A model generated the notes under the pieces. That model was not told the DNA's origin. It was given only the letters and a program-made list of their open reading frames with translations, and did not search any database. Below, in pieces: positions 7,439-15,698 of a stretch of 32,287 nt of DNA (its first letter is position 1; each line of letters starts with the position of its first letter). Both the position numbers and the translations under genes were made by a program. The stretch is from positions 1 through 32,287 of the forward strand of contig CAKTIH010000008.1 in assembly GCA_934565615.1 (NCBI GenBank), in the 5' to 3' direction. The stretch comes from an uncultured Oscillospiraceae bacterium (GTDB taxonomy: Bacteria > Bacillota > Clostridia > Oscillospirales > Oscillospiraceae).

Positions 7439-8392
7439 TTGATAGAAGTAAAGCATCTGACAAAGCTCTACGGCGAACACGCGGCTGTGTCGGATCTGTC
7501 CTTCACGATAGAGGACGGGCGCATATACGGCTTTCTCGGTCCGAACGGCGCTGGCAAGTCCACGACCATGAACATCATGACCGGCTGCCTTGCCGCCACC
7601 TCCGGTGACGTGAGCATCGACGGGCACGATATCTTCGAGGACGCAAGCGAGGCAAAAAAGCTCATCGGCTACCTCCCGGAGCAGCCGCCGCTGTACATCG
7701 ACAGCACGCCGAGGGAGTACCTGCAATTCGTCGCTGAAGCAAAGCGCGTGGCCAAGAGCGATATCAAGCGGCAGATCGCGCAGGTGATGGAGGTCACGCA
7801 GATCACCGACGTGGCGGACAGGCTCATCCGCAATCTCTCAAAAGGTTACCGTCAGCGCGTCGGCATAGCGCAGGCGCTGCTCGGAAACCCGAAGGTCATC
7901 ATCCTTGATGAGCCGACCGTCGGCCTTGACCCGAAGCAGATAGTCGAGATACGCGAGCTGATAAAGAGTCTTGGGCGTGAGCACACCGTCGTCCTCTCAA
8001 GCCACATCCTCTCCGAGGTGCAGGCCGTGTGCGACACGGTGCTGATAATCTCCAAAGGCCGCCTCGTCGCATGTGATACACCTGAGAATCTTGAAAAGCT
8101 CTTCGCCGGCAAAGCGCGCATCGAGCTTGACACGGATGCTGATAAGGCCAAGGCGCTGGAGCTTGCCGGCACTCTCCCCGGCGTCACGAAGATAGATGCG
8201 CAGCCGCACGACAAGGGCTGCCGCTTGACGATAGAACTCTCCGGGGACGATACCGGCAGCGTCTGCCGCGAGCTTTCGCTCCACTTCGCGGGCGCGGGGC
8301 ACGCGATACTCCAGATGACAACCGCCAAGGCAAGCCTTGAGGATATCTTCATCGAGCTTACCGGCGGAGAAAAGGAGGCTGACAAAGCATGA
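7439..8392 (+). CDS. ABC transporter ATPase, GldA-like / CcmA family
   Basis: ATPase of an ABC-2 exporter, 317 residues. Walker A GPNGAGKST is at 34-42, signature LSKGY at 133-137, Walker B VIILDEP at 153-159 and the H-loop His at 189. The C-terminal 90 residues form the extra domain typical of this subfamily. The start is TTG at 7439, 10 nt after AAAGGAG; no ATG fits better and the protein begins as the family does (IEVKHLTKLYG). It heads a four-gene operon with a permease, a GldG-like protein and a DUF4340 protein, all overlapping by 4 nt or less. The 7250-7438 divergent gap holds a TACAAT-like -10 for this operon (7394-7399) but no convincing -35. The cargo is unknown; gliding is not implied. 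Confidence 0.93.
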   Translation: MIEVKHLTKLYGEHAAVSDLSFTIEDGRIYGFLGPNGAGKSTTMNIMTGCLAATSGDVSIDGHDIFEDASEAKKLIGYLPEQPPLYIDSTPREYLQFVAEAKRVAKSDIKRQIAQVMEVTQITDVADRLIRNLSKGYRQRVGIAQALLGNPKVIILDEPTVGLDPKQIVEIRELIKSLGREHTVVLSSHILSEVQAVCDTVLIISKGRLVACDTPENLEKLFAGKARIELDTDADKAKALELAGTLPGVTKIDAQPHDKGCRLTIELSGDDTGSVCRELSLHFAGAGHAILQMTTAKASLEDIFIELTGGEKEADKA

Positions 8393-9252
8393 AAGCCGTA
8401 TTCCGGCATGAGCTGTCCTCATATTTCACGGGGCTTTCGGGCTATGTGTTCGGTGCGTTCCTGCTGCTGTTCGCGGGGATATACACTATGGCCTACAACA
8501 TCAGGGCCGCCGTCAGCAACTTTGAATATGTGCTGAGCAGCATGTCGTTTATCTTCCTCGTCATCGTCCCGATACTCACTATGCGCGTGTTCGCCGAGGA
8601 GAAGCGGCAAAAGACCGATCAGCTTCTCTATTCCCTGCCGCTTACGATGACCGAGGTCGTGATGGGCAAATACCTTGCGATGCTCGTCATGTTCCTGATC
8701 CCGCTGTGCATCACCGGCATATACCCGGCGGTGCTCTCCCATTTCGGCAAGGTGAACCTCGCCGCGGCCTACAGCGCGCTCGTCGGCTTCTTCTTCCTCG
8801 GTGCAGCGCTGCTCGCTGTCGGGGCGTTCATCTCCTCGGTCACGGACAGTCAAGGCGTCGCGGCGGGGCTGTGCTTCGCGGCGCTGCTTGTGAACTACTT
8901 CCTCGCTAGCCTGTCCAGCTTTTTCTCGTCCACGGCCTTCGCGTCCTTCGCAGCGCTGACCTTTGCCGTCGCGGCGCTGGCGTTGATATTCTTTCTGATG
9001 ACCAAGAGCGGCTTTGCCTCCGCGGTCATCTTCATCGCGTCTGAGGTGCTCGTCTTTGTGTTCTACACATTTAAGAAAGAGAGCTTCGAGGGGTTGTTCC
9101 CGAATATACTGTCAAGCCTGTCGCTCTTTGCGCGCTTTGAGCAGTTTGTGAGCGGCATCTTCGATGTGACCGCGATAGTGTTCTATATCACCGTGGCCGC
9201 CGTGTTCCTGTTTCTCAGCGTACAGGCTATGGAAAAGAGGAGGTGGAGCTGA
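8389..9252 (+). CDS. ABC-2 type permease, GldF-like
   Basis: Integral membrane protein of 287 residues with six or more hydrophobic segments. It includes the ABC-2 hallmark region TMRVFAEEKRQKTDQLLYSLPL (residues 64-85) seen in GldF-like and NosY-like permeases. The ATG overlaps the ATPase stop (ATGA), with AAGGAGG about 10 nt upstream. It should form the membrane channel for the ATPase encoded before it. The substrate cannot be told from sequence. Confidence 0.92.
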   Translation: MKAVFRHELSSYFTGLSGYVFGAFLLLFAGIYTMAYNIRAAVSNFEYVLSSMSFIFLVIVPILTMRVFAEEKRQKTDQLLYSLPLTMTEVVMGKYLAMLVMFLIPLCITGIYPAVLSHFGKVNLAAAYSALVGFFFLGAALLAVGAFISSVTDSQGVAAGLCFAALLVNYFLASLSSFFSSTAFASFAALTFAVAALALIFFLMTKSGFASAVIFIASEVLVFVFYTFKKESFEGLFPNILSSLSLFARFEQFVSGIFDVTAIVFYITVAAVFLFLSVQAMEKRRWS

Positions 9253-10709
9253 TGAAAAAGAAAGATACCGCAAAGCGCCCGTTCTCTTCACTCAGCACCC
9301 GCAGCTTCCACGCGGGCGGCTACAGTGTCGCGGCAGCGGTGATAGTGCTGGCGATAGCCGTCGCGGTGAACGCCCTCGCCGGCAACCTCCCCTCGACCTA
9401 TACGAAGCTCGACACTACCTCAAACGGACTCTACACGGTCTCCGAGCAGACGGAAAAGGTCTTATCCGGACTGGATGGGGGCATCGACATTTACTGGATC
9501 GTCCAGAGCGGGTATGAGGACACGAACATCGCAACGCTCCTTGACCGCTACAGCAGCCTGAGTGATAAGATAAGCGTGACGAAAAAGGACCCGGATGTCT
9601 ACCCGACTTTCGCCAAGCAGTATTACGACGGGCAGCTCTACAACAACTCCCTTGTCGTCTGCCGCGGCGACCGTTACCGCTACATCGACTACAACAGTAT
9701 CTACGAATACGACTACTCCGATTACTATTCCGGCGGCTCCGTCAGCCAGAACTTTGCCGGTGAGGGCGAGCTCACAAGCGCCATCAGCTACGTCGTGAAC
9801 GACGCCATGCCGACGCTCTATATCCTCAGCGGGCACGGTGAAGCGGAGCTGAGCTCCACGTTCAAAACCGCGGTCGAGAAGCAGAATATACAGACCGAGA
9901 GCCTGTCCCTTCTGACGGTCGAAGCCGTACCGGAGGATGCTGGTGCGCTGCTTATAAACACCCCGCAGAGCGATATCTCTGAGGACGAGGCGCAGAAAAT
10001 TGCGGATTATCTCGCTTCCGGCGGCAGGCTGATGCTCGTCACCGACCCGCCGAAGGACGGAAAGCTCACAAACCTTGAAGCGCTCGTGGCGGGCTACGGC
10101 GTTGAAGCCGTCGACGGCATCGTCGTCGAGGCGAACCAGAATAACTACGCATGGGGTACGCCCTATTACCTGCTGCCCGACCTCAAGAGCCACAGCATCA
10201 CCGAACCGCTCATTGACGGCGGCTATTATGTGCTGCTGTCCATCGCGCACGGGCTGCGCGTGAGCGATAACCTGCCCGACAGTGTAACGGTCGATACCTT
10301 GCTCAGTACTTCTTCCTCCGCGTACTCCAAAGCCGCGGGCTATGACAGCGCGACCTACGAAAAAGAGGACGGCGACATTGACGGCGCTTTCGCGCTTGGC
10401 GTTACCGTCACCGCCGAAAATGACGACGGCAGCACGGCGCAGATAGTCTGGGTCTCTTCGGGCGCACTGCTGGATGAGCAGAGCAGCTCGATGGTCTCGG
10501 GCGGAAACCTCGACCTGTTTCTCAATGCGCTCAGCTGGATGTGCGGTCACGAGGACGGCATATCCATCCATTCAAAGAGCATGAACTATGAATACCTCAC
10601 GATAAATAGCTCCAGCGCATCGGTGATGACCGCGGTCATCATCTGGCTGATCCCGGCGCTGTTCCTCGGCACGGGCGTCTGTGTGTGGCTCAGAAGGAGG
10701 CGCAAATGA
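9252..10709 (+). CDS. GldG-like ABC-type auxiliary protein
   Basis: A 485-residue protein with an N-terminal membrane helix (about 24-44), a large extracytoplasmic domain of the ABC_transp_aux/GldG type (TTSNGLYTVSEQTEKVL, then ILSGHGEAELS and TDPPKDGKL) and a C-terminal membrane helix ending in a positively charged WLRRRRK. The ATG at 9252 is preferred over a GTG nine bases earlier: GGAGGT lies 7 nt before it and it shares a base with the permease stop (TGATG). Such proteins accompany GldA/GldF-like transporters in many phyla and probably act outside the membrane in export or cell-surface assembly. That role is inferred. Confidence 0.88.
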   Translation: MKKKDTAKRPFSSLSTRSFHAGGYSVAAAVIVLAIAVAVNALAGNLPSTYTKLDTTSNGLYTVSEQTEKVLSGLDGGIDIYWIVQSGYEDTNIATLLDRYSSLSDKISVTKKDPDVYPTFAKQYYDGQLYNNSLVVCRGDRYRYIDYNSIYEYDYSDYYSGGSVSQNFAGEGELTSAISYVVNDAMPTLYILSGHGEAELSSTFKTAVEKQNIQTESLSLLTVEAVPEDAGALLINTPQSDISEDEAQKIADYLASGGRLMLVTDPPKDGKLTNLEALVAGYGVEAVDGIVVEANQNNYAWGTPYYLLPDLKSHSITEPLIDGGYYVLLSIAHGLRVSDNLPDSVTVDTLLSTSSSAYSKAAGYDSATYEKEDGDIDGAFALGVTVTAENDDGSTAQIVWVSSGALLDEQSSSMVSGGNLDLFLNALSWMCGHEDGISIHSKSMNYEYLTINSSSASVMTAVIIWLIPALFLGTGVCVWLRRRRK

Positions 10710-12109
10710 AAAGAGCGAAGAAACTGCTTATACTCCTCGGTGTGCTCATCGTGGTTTGCGCCGCGGCCTTTGCCGCGTCAAAGCTGAACCCGGAGCTGAA
10801 CACCGGCAGCGACGATACCGAAAGCTCCGCCGTGTTCACGCTCGATGCCGATTCCGTGACCGCCTTGAGCTTCAAGTACACCGGAAGTCTGAGCTTTGAG
10901 CGCGACGGCGGCACATGGTACTCCAATGATGATCCGGACTTTCCGCTTGACGGGACGCGCATTGACCGCATGGTGAGCGCCATCAGCAGCATAAGCGCAG
11001 AGCGCACGATAGACGAACCATCCGCGCTCTCAGAGTACGGGCTGAGTGACCCGATATGTCAGGTCACGGTCTCCACCGGCAGCGAGCAGTCGGTACTCTC
11101 CTTCGGCAGCGAAGCGGAGCTTGGCGGCAGCCGCTACATGTCCACCGGCGACGGCAAGGTTTACCTCGTCGATAAGAACATTATCGACAGCTTTGACTGC
11201 GGACTTTACGACCTCGTCACTAAGGAACAGCTGCCAAACATGAGCAATATCGTGAGCTTCACGGTCGAGTCCGGCGACAGCCACTATGAGCTTGACCATA
11301 TCGAAAGCAGCGGCCTTGCATACAGTGACGGCTACGTCTGGTTCTATAAGGACGGGGACGATTATCTGACGCTCGACACCGCCCTGACGAATGCTTTCAC
11401 CGGCAAGATAACCGGGCTTACCTGGGGCGAGTGCGTAAACTACAAGGCGAACGACAATGACCTCAAAGCCTACAGTCTGGCAAAACCCACAGCCGTCGTC
11501 AAGGTGGACTACATCGAAAGCTCCGATGTCGCCACCAGCATGACCGACAGCGACGGCAACACCATATACGACACGCAGGAGACCGAGCACACCTTCAAGC
11601 TTGAGATAGGCGGCTATCTTGACGATAAGTGCTATGCCCGTATCGCGGGCTCACAGATGGTGTACCTCATCGACGGGACGATCTGCGACAATCTCCTCCA
11701 TGCAACGTATGAATCTCTGCAACCGGATGAAGTCCTCGACATGGACTGGGACACCGTGGACTCCGTAGACGTCGACCTGCCCAATTCTTCCGCCGCTTTC
11801 ACGAAGAGCGAAAACGCGGACGGCGAGACATCGTGGCTGCTTGACGGTGAGGAGAAGGAGCTTCAGCCGATCCTTGACCGGCTCAATGAAATGCGCCCGA
11901 GCGACAGCGGCAGCGAGAAGGAGCCGGGCGCAAACGCGCTCCTGCGCTTCACCTTCCACCGCAATACGGATAAATTCAAGACCGTCGTGCTGGAGTTTTA
12001 CGATTACGACAGCAGCAACTGCCTTGTCTCCCTCGACGGCACGGCGCGGCTGCTCGTGGCACGCTCGGACTTCAGCGCAGTGCTGGAAAGCATAAGCGCA
12101 CTGATGTAA
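10706..12109 (+). CDS. DUF4340 domain protein of the Gld-like cluster
   Basis: A 467-residue protein with one N-terminal signal anchor (residues about 5-22) and an extracytoplasmic region rich in Asp, Ser and Tyr, with two DUF4340-like repeats (LSFERDGGTWYSNDDPDFPLDG, and VDVDLPNSSAAFTKSENADG). ATG 10706 is preferred (AAGGAGG 6 nt upstream, ATGA overlap with the previous stop) over an earlier in-frame start. DUF4340 proteins are regularly found after GldG-like genes; their biochemical role is unknown. It is the last gene of the operon and is followed by a strong terminator. Confidence 0.85.
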   Translation: MKRAKKLLILLGVLIVVCAAAFAASKLNPELNTGSDDTESSAVFTLDADSVTALSFKYTGSLSFERDGGTWYSNDDPDFPLDGTRIDRMVSAISSISAERTIDEPSALSEYGLSDPICQVTVSTGSEQSVLSFGSEAELGGSRYMSTGDGKVYLVDKNIIDSFDCGLYDLVTKEQLPNMSNIVSFTVESGDSHYELDHIESSGLAYSDGYVWFYKDGDDYLTLDTALTNAFTGKITGLTWGECVNYKANDNDLKAYSLAKPTAVVKVDYIESSDVATSMTDSDGNTIYDTQETEHTFKLEIGGYLDDKCYARIAGSQMVYLIDGTICDNLLHATYESLQPDEVLDMDWDTVDSVDVDLPNSSAAFTKSENADGETSWLLDGEEKELQPILDRLNEMRPSDSGSEKEPGANALLRFTFHRNTDKFKTVVLEFYDYDSSNCLVSLDGTARLLVARSDFSAVLESISALM

Positions 12110-12120
12110 CGCAAGACAGC

Positions 12121-12154
12121 AAAAGACCTTCGGAGTGATCCGAAGGTCTTTTTT
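12121..12154. terminator. Bidirectional terminator between the Gld-like operon and the TRAP operon
   Basis: Thirteen-bp stem (12121-12133 with 12140-12152), 6-nt loop. The plus strand ends in TTTTTT and the minus strand in TTTT, so it can close both the upstream plus-strand operon and dctM. Confidence 0.93.
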
Positions 12155-12174
12155 GTTGGTTAAGTTTTCTAAGC

Positions 12175-13494
12175 TCAGATTCCGCCTTCGGCGCCGTAGA
12201 TCAGATCGGGGACGATATTGATCAGAGTCGGGCAGAAGGTAAGGAGTATCAGGACGACAAGCAAGCATAGGATGAACGGCCAGACTTCCTTTAGGAATTC
12301 GCTTATCGGGCACTTGGTGATGCCGCAGGTGGTGAACATCATGGAGCCGAACGGAGGAGTGATACCGCCGATCATGATGTTGACGATCGCGACAAGGCCG
12401 AAGTGGTAGACACCGATGCCGAGGCTTCTTGCCACAGGCAGCAGCAGCGGGGTGATGATCATCAGAGCCGCGCCGCCCTCAAGGAACATACCCATGATGA
12501 GCAGGATGACGTTCGTGAGCATCAGGAACGCATACTTGTTGGAGGTGAGGTTCAGAACGGCGGTGGTGACGATCTTGGGGAGGTTGATCCAGGTCATGTA
12601 CTGTCCGAAAACGGAAGCGGAGACCATGATCAGAACGACGCTCGAAGTACCGGCAATGGTATCGAGGACGATGGGGACAAAGTGCTTGCGGAAGGACAGG
12701 CGCTTATAGACGAGCTTGCCTATAACGAAGCAGTACAGAACTGCGACAGCGCCGCCCTCAGACGGGGTGAACATGCCGAAACGCATACCCAGGATGATGC
12801 CGAAGGGGAAGAACAGACCCCAGAAGGAGTCGAGCGCCTGCTTGGCAACGACCTTTGCAGGGGGGAACTTCTCTCTCGTGGTGGGGTAATTGCGCTTCTT
12901 TGCAATGATCGCAACAGTGATCATCATCGACAGAGACATCAGGATGCCGGGGACATAACCGGCTGCGAAGGTGCGGCCGAGGGATGCCTGCGCGATGAGG
13001 CAGTAGACGATGAGGTTAACTCCGGGAGGAATAACGGGCGTGGCAGCTGATGAGGCCGCGGTGATAGCAGCGGAGAAGGCCTTGGAGTAGCCGCGCTTTT
13101 CCATCTCGGGAACCAGCATCTTGGACTGCATGGCGCAGTCAGCGTTTGCGGAGCCGGAGCAGCCGCCCATCAGCATGGACAGCAGGACGTTGACCTGTGC
13201 AAGGCCGCCGCGCATATGACCGGTGACGCATTCACAGAAGTCCATCATCTTGTCGCTTATGCCGCCGAAGTTCATAACGGAGCCGGACATGATGAAGAAC
13301 GGGATAGCAAGCATGGAGAAAGACTGTGTGGAGTTCATGACCTTCTGCAGCAGTAGCCAGCACTGGGTGCTGGGGTCAAGAACGAGGAAGTAGAAGAAGG
13401 TGGAGCCGAACAGTGCGTACACTATGGGCAGACCCGCGAAGTAGAGTATAAATACCAGAAATACAGGGATCAACTGTGTAAATGTCAATGTCAT
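12175..13494 (-). CDS. dctM: TRAP transporter large permease DctM
   Basis: A 439-residue polytopic membrane protein of the TRAP-T DctM family: IPFFIMSGSVMNFGGI, the conserved MLMGGCSGSANADCAM region, AATPVIPPGVNLIVYCLIA and GGITPPFGSMMF. It carries the ion-coupled transport path. AAGGAGG is 9 nt upstream, and the ATG shares one base with the dctQ stop. It is the last gene of dctP-dctQ-dctM. TRAP systems take up carboxylates (C4-dicarboxylates, sialic acids, keto acids); nothing here fixes the substrate. Confidence 0.97.
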   Translation of the reverse strand: MTLTFTQLIPVFLVFILYFAGLPIVYALFGSTFFYFLVLDPSTQCWLLLQKVMNSTQSFSMLAIPFFIMSGSVMNFGGISDKMMDFCECVTGHMRGGLAQVNVLLSMLMGGCSGSANADCAMQSKMLVPEMEKRGYSKAFSAAITAASSAATPVIPPGVNLIVYCLIAQASLGRTFAAGYVPGILMSLSMMITVAIIAKKRNYPTTREKFPPAKVVAKQALDSFWGLFFPFGIILGMRFGMFTPSEGGAVAVLYCFVIGKLVYKRLSFRKHFVPIVLDTIAGTSSVVLIMVSASVFGQYMTWINLPKIVTTAVLNLTSNKYAFLMLTNVILLIMGMFLEGGAALMIITPLLLPVARSLGIGVYHFGLVAIVNIMIGGITPPFGSMMFTTCGITKCPISEFLKEVWPFILCLLVVLILLTFCPTLINIVPDLIYGAEGGI

Positions 13495-14045
13495 CAGAAG
13501 TTCCCTCCTTCAACCTGATATTCGTCGGGGTCGTCGTTTTCTTTCTTCTTGATGATGTGCAGTCTCTCGGTCAGGAAGAAGTAGATCGAGTAGATCGTGG
13601 ACAGACCGAAGCCGAGGGGAACTGCAATGCCGGTGAATATCTTGGGCACACGCAGAATATCGGTAACTGCAGGCTTGAAAACACCTCTGACATAGAGGAG
13701 GTTATAGGCATACTGAGAGCAGATAACGGTAAGCATGATGAGGATGGCAAGCTCAATGATGCTGACGATGAACATGAGCGTTTTCTTTGTCTTGCCATGC
13801 AGCAGGTTGACGACGATGTCAACGCCGAGGTGGGCATGCTTGCGGTAAGCGTAGGCGCTGCCGATGAAAACCGTCCAGACAAACAGGCTCGTGACTATCT
13901 CCTCGCTCCACTGGAGCGGAGAGTTGAGCATGTAGCGCATGATGACGTTCAGGTTAACAATGATGACACAGGCTACGAGGGTAGTGCCGGTGATGACAGC
14001 GTCGAGGTTTTTCAGTATGTACTTAAAGGTTATTTTTTTCTTCAT
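13494..14045 (-). CDS. dctQ: TRAP transporter small permease DctQ
   Basis: A 183-residue protein with four membrane segments and the DctQ signature (NVIMRYMLNSPLQWSEEI, then VWTVFIGSAYAYRKHAHLGVD). It scaffolds DctM and helps receive the binding protein. A modest AAAGGA lies 8 nt before the ATG. It is separated from dctP by 201 bp containing two hairpins and a copy of a motif also found in the dctP leader, so its level relative to dctP may be set post-transcriptionally. The C-terminal tail is charged and cytoplasmic. Confidence 0.96.
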   Translation of the reverse strand: MKKKITFKYILKNLDAVITGTTLVACVIIVNLNVIMRYMLNSPLQWSEEIVTSLFVWTVFIGSAYAYRKHAHLGVDIVVNLLHGKTKKTLMFIVSIIELAILIMLTVICSQYAYNLLYVRGVFKPAVTDILRVPKIFTGIAVPLGFGLSTIYSIYFFLTERLHIIKKKENDDPDEYQVEGGNF

Positions 14046-14109
14046 TAACAGGATCCTTTAGTAGCAGATTTTGAATAACTTCAACTTATTTGGGCATTTC
14101 TCGCGTTTT

Positions 14110-14127
14110 GCATAAGCATCTTGTTAA
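14110..14127 (-). repeat. Leader motif, copy 2 (upstream of dctQ)
   Basis: Read on the minus strand, TTAACAAGATGCTTATGC; 15 of 18 bases match the motif in the dctP leader (15461-15478). Both copies are followed by CAAAACGCGA, directly here and after a 22-nt insert in the dctP copy. On its other side an AT-rich stem (TTGTTAAAAA / TTTTTAACAA, roughly 14122-14160) flanks this copy. Confidence 0.6.
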
Positions 14128-14173
14128 AAACTTTCGCACGCGCGTAAAGATTTTTAACAAAGCTCTAAACATC

Positions 14174-14212
14174 CGACACGGACTGCCTGAAAGCTTTCAG
14201 GCAGTCCTGTCG
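14174..14212. promoter_or_regulatory. Long intercistronic hairpin between dctP and dctQ
   Basis: CGACA-c-GGACTGCCTGAAAG and its complement CTTTCAGGCAGTCC-TGTCG form a 19-bp stem with a single bulged base and almost no loop, 34 bp after the dctP stop. No U-run follows on the minus strand, so a partial terminator or an RNA-stabilising 3' end for dctP mRNA is more likely than full termination. Binding-protein genes often carry such hairpins to give more binding protein than permease. Confidence 0.8.
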
Positions 14213-14246
14213 TAAACAGTTATTGTGCTGATGCTAAAGTGACAGC

Positions 14247-15323
14247 TTAAGCGTTGTTTGCACGGTACTCGGCGACGAGACCCTTCAGCTCGTTGTATGC
14301 CTCGTAGGTGGAGCCGTACTCTTCAACGATCCAGTCGATGACCGGCTCGCAGGCCTTGGAGAAAGCGTCGAGGTCGACTTCGTTCCAGGTAACGCCCTGG
14401 CTCTTCAGGAACTCGATCTGGGTAGCTTCATCATCCTCGCAGGAGGTCTGCTCCCACATGCCGCACTCGTAAGCGCAGTCGGAGATGATCTGCTGGTACT
14501 TCTCAGGGATGCTGTTCCAGCAATCCTCGGAGATGAACAGCCAACGGGTAGCGATCAGGTGGTTGGTCTCAGCAACCTTCTTGACCAGCTCGTAGGGGTT
14601 GCCTGCACCGGCGAGGGTGGAGACGGAGCCTTCGAAGCCTTCAACAACGCCGGAAGAAATGGCGGAGAGGCACTCGGTGAAGCTCATGGGGTTAGCAGTC
14701 GCGCCAAGGCACTCAAGGGTCTTGGTGAACAGAGCGGAGGAAGTGGCACGGAGAACGTGACCCTTCAGATCCTCAGGAGTCTTAACGTCGAGGTTGGTGA
14801 CGACGGAGCGGAAGCCGAAGGAGTAGTGGGTGTCAAGGACATGGATGCCCTGAGCTGCCAGATCGTCCTTGAGCTTTGCAACGAAATCAGAGTCCATAAC
14901 GTAGTTGTACTCTTCATTGCTGCTGTAGAGCATCGGAGCGAGGACCATAGCGGCATCGCCTGCGTAGTCAGCGAACAGAGAGGGCTCTTCAAGACCCATC
15001 CAGTTTTCGCCATTGACGGCACGGGTGACGGAGTCGCCGTAGCAGTCAAGCTCGTTCTGGCCGTAGTAGGTAACAGTGATGTGGCCGTCGGTCTGCTCGG
15101 TGATCATCTCAGCGAGCTTTTCGGAAGCCTTGTAGTTCCACTCGGTGGGCTGGAAGACGTTGGAGAACTTGATGTCCAGATGGAAATCATCTGCGGGATC
15201 AGCCGCGGCGGCATCACCTGCAGGAGCCGTGTCGGCTGCGGGAGCGGATGCGTTGTTGCTGCCGCATGCGCACAGTGCAAAGACCATGACTACTGCCAGA
15301 AGCATTGCAATAATTTTTTTCAT
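14247..15323 (-). CDS. dctP: TRAP transporter substrate-binding lipoprotein DctP
   Basis: A 358-residue lipoprotein: hydrophobic signal with lipobox LCAC (Cys20), an Ala/Asp linker (SAPAADTAPAGDAAAADPADD), then a DctP-family domain from about residue 46 (WNYKASEKLAEMITEQTDGHITVTYYG; LRATSSALFTKTLECLGATANPMSFTECLSAISSGVVEGFEGS). It should bind the substrate outside the cell and hand it to DctQM. AAGGAG lies 6 nt before the ATG. Transcription starts near 15492, giving a leader of about 170 nt with repeated GTTAAC elements. The substrate is unknown. Confidence 0.96.
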   Translation of the reverse strand: MKKIIAMLLAVVMVFALCACGSNNASAPAADTAPAGDAAAADPADDFHLDIKFSNVFQPTEWNYKASEKLAEMITEQTDGHITVTYYGQNELDCYGDSVTRAVNGENWMGLEEPSLFADYAGDAAMVLAPMLYSSNEEYNYVMDSDFVAKLKDDLAAQGIHVLDTHYSFGFRSVVTNLDVKTPEDLKGHVLRATSSALFTKTLECLGATANPMSFTECLSAISSGVVEGFEGSVSTLAGAGNPYELVKKVAETNHLIATRWLFISEDCWNSIPEKYQQIISDCAYECGMWEQTSCEDDEATQIEFLKSQGVTWNEVDLDAFSKACEPVIDWIVEEYGSTYEAYNELKGLVAEYRANNA

Positions 15324-15460
15324 TTGTCTCTCCTTAGTTCAAAAATTTTTCGTGTTTCAACTCTCTGTCTCGAGCTTCCATATCCCCGAACTTGTCCGCG
15401 CTCCTCACCGCTCAAACATGCCCTGTTTTCGCGTTTTGGTTTGTACAGATATCGTCCGGT

Positions 15461-15490
15461 GCATAAGCAAGCTGTTAACAGATTGTTAAC
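15461..15490 (-). promoter_or_regulatory. Leader motif copy 1 and paired GTTAAC boxes downstream of the dctP start site
   Basis: Two GTTAAC palindromes (15474-15479 and 15485-15490) are spaced 11 bp apart, one helical turn, next to the motif TTAACAGCTTGCTTATGC (minus strand, 15478-15461) that recurs before dctQ. The position just after the promoter suits a repressor site. Further upstream, AAAACGC/GCGTTTT arms (15554-15575) form another inverted repeat. The regulator is not in the window. Confidence 0.5.
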
Positions 15491-15498
15491 GCTCATGT

Positions 15499-15528
15499 AG
15501 CATACACCATGTTTTCGGTAAATGTCAA
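15499..15528 (-). promoter_or_regulatory. Promoter of the TRAP operon
   Basis: -35 TTGACA (15528-15523), 18-bp spacer, -10 TATGCT (15504-15499) on the minus strand. The remaining 15529-15698 is A/T-rich with a second TTGACA but no matching -10. Confidence 0.75.
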
Positions 15529-15698
15529 TCTGATTTCTTGTGATTTTTGTCAAAAAACGCAAAGATTGGCGTTTTGCTACAAAATGCCTTTGTACTTTTG
15601 TCATAAATAATATTTTGACAATTGTTTCAATTTCTTTTCCGATGTTGTAAACTTGTTCCGGCAGGTTCTGCCTATATCACTATTTCACAGGAGCTGCA

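Noticed and set aside
7233..7463. 76-codon minus-strand frame upstream of hflK
   Set aside because: It spans the divergent promoter gap and both gene starts, and has no ribosome site; hflK starts normally at 7249.
9462..10571. 369-codon frame on the minus strand
   Set aside because: It lies entirely antisense to the GldG-like gene, has no ribosome site or family signature, and reflects high G+C codon bias in the real gene.
15320..15604. 94-codon minus-strand frame over the dctP leader
   Set aside because: It covers the dctP promoter and leader and is out of frame with dctP. No ribosome site or codon bias supports it.
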